From an uncultured Eubacteriales bacterium (lineage in GTDB: Bacteria; Bacillota; Clostridia; Lachnospirales; Lachnospiraceae): a stretch of DNA of 6,712 nucleotides. The notes beneath the pieces are model-generated. The model had not been told where the DNA came from, made no database searches, and saw only the letters and a list, made by a program, of their open reading frames with translations. The DNA lies in assembly GCA_902772745.1 (NCBI GenBank), contig CACYBV010000085.1:1-6712 (forward strand), written 5' to 3'. The first letter of the stretch is position 1, and the number at the start of each line of letters is the position of its first letter. Both the position numbers and the translations under genes were made by a program. Positions 6,208 through 6,712 of the stretch are shown one piece after another.

Positions 6208-6712
6208 ATGAGCAAGATTATCGGTATTGACCTCGGAACCACTAATTCCTGTGTATCCGTTATGGAAGGCGGCCAGCCGGTCGTTATCACCAACCTCGAA
6301 GGCAGCCGGACAACCCCGTCCGTCGTTGCATTTACCAAGAACGGCGAGCGTCTCGTCGGCGAAGCCGCGAAGCGTCAGGCAGTCACCAATGCAGACCGCA
6401 CCATCAGTTCAATCAAGCGTCATATGGGTACGGATTACCGGACCTACATCGACGGCAAAGCCTATACCCCGCAGGAAATTTCCGCGATGATCCTTCAGAA
6501 GCTGAAAGCAGATGCTGAAGCGTACCTCGGCGAGAAGGTCACAGAGGCTGTCATCACAGTCCCCGCATACTTCAACGACGCACAGCGCCAGGCGACCAAG
6601 GACGCGGGAAAGATTGCCGGCCTTGATGTCAAGCGAATCATCAACGAGCCGACAGCGGCTGCTCTGGCTTACGGCCTTGACAACGAGCAGGAACAGAAGA
6701 TCATGGTCTACG
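6208..6712 (+). CDS. dnaK: Molecular chaperone DnaK (Hsp70), N-terminal part, cut by window end
   Basis: ATP-dependent chaperone that binds exposed hydrophobic segments; DnaJ stimulates its ATPase and GrpE exchanges its nucleotide. Only 168 of about 600-620 residues are visible, all in the actin-like ATPase domain. The phosphate-binding IGIDLGTTNSCV is at 5-16, catalytic Lys70 lies in SIKRHMG (68-74), and AVITVPAYFNDAQRQATKDAG (114-134) and IINEPTAAALAYGLD (144-158) are canonical. Between RHMG and YLGE the chain is about 24 residues shorter than in E. coli DnaK, the known Gram-positive Hsp70 signature. The start is secure: AAGGAGA at 6194-6200 lies 7 nt before the ATG and the N-terminus MSKIIGIDLG is standard. 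The frame is open to the last base. It follows grpE by 69 bp with no clear promoter of its own, so it probably relies on the hrcA promoter. dnaJ is expected downstream but is outside the window. Confidence 0.98.
   Translation, partial: MSKIIGIDLGTTNSCVSVMEGGQPVVITNLEGSRTTPSVVAFTKNGERLVGEAAKRQAVTNADRTISSIKRHMGTDYRTYIDGKAYTPQEISAMILQKLKADAEAYLGEKVTEAVITVPAYFNDAQRQATKDAGKIAGLDVKRIINEPTAAALAYGLDNEQEQKIMVY

Overview
This window is ordinary core-genome DNA from a Gram-positive bacterium, most likely a moderately GC-rich member of the Clostridia (Bacillota), perhaps near Lachnospiraceae. Three things point there. The heat-shock genes run hrcA-grpE-dnaK behind CIRCE-type operators. The DnaK N-terminus lacks the roughly 24-residue ATPase-domain insert found in Gram-negative DnaK. 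PurL is a long single chain with a fused glutaminase domain, in a sequence form typical of clostridia. The genus cannot be fixed from the sequence alone. All genes are on the + strand and both window ends cut through a gene.

Region 1 (1-4187) is one-carbon and purine metabolism. It holds the C-terminal two thirds of purL (FGAM synthase) and, 29 bp on, a complete fhs (formate-tetrahydrofolate ligase). Fhs makes 10-formyl-tetrahydrofolate, the formyl donor for purine ring synthesis, so the pair makes sense as one transcription unit.

Region 2 (4188-4468) is the only substantial intergenic stretch. It contains a weak terminator-like hairpin, an unusually long imperfect inverted repeat (26-bp stem, 35-nt loop, no U-tract), and a near-consensus sigma-A promoter. 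Two imperfect CIRCE operators flank the promoter core: one covers the -35, the other lies just after the predicted transcription start.

Region 3 (4469-6712) is the class I heat-shock operon: hrcA (repressor, GTG start), grpE (nucleotide exchange factor, GTG start, 5 bp after hrcA) and the first 168 codons of dnaK. HrcA should repress its own operon through the CIRCE sites. GrpE recharges DnaK by releasing ADP. dnaJ would be expected beyond the window.

I found no mobile element, CRISPR array, tRNA or rRNA, and no undescribed multi-gene system. The observations most worth a second look are in the fhs-hrcA intergenic region: the long hairpin and the architecture of the CIRCE-controlled promoter.
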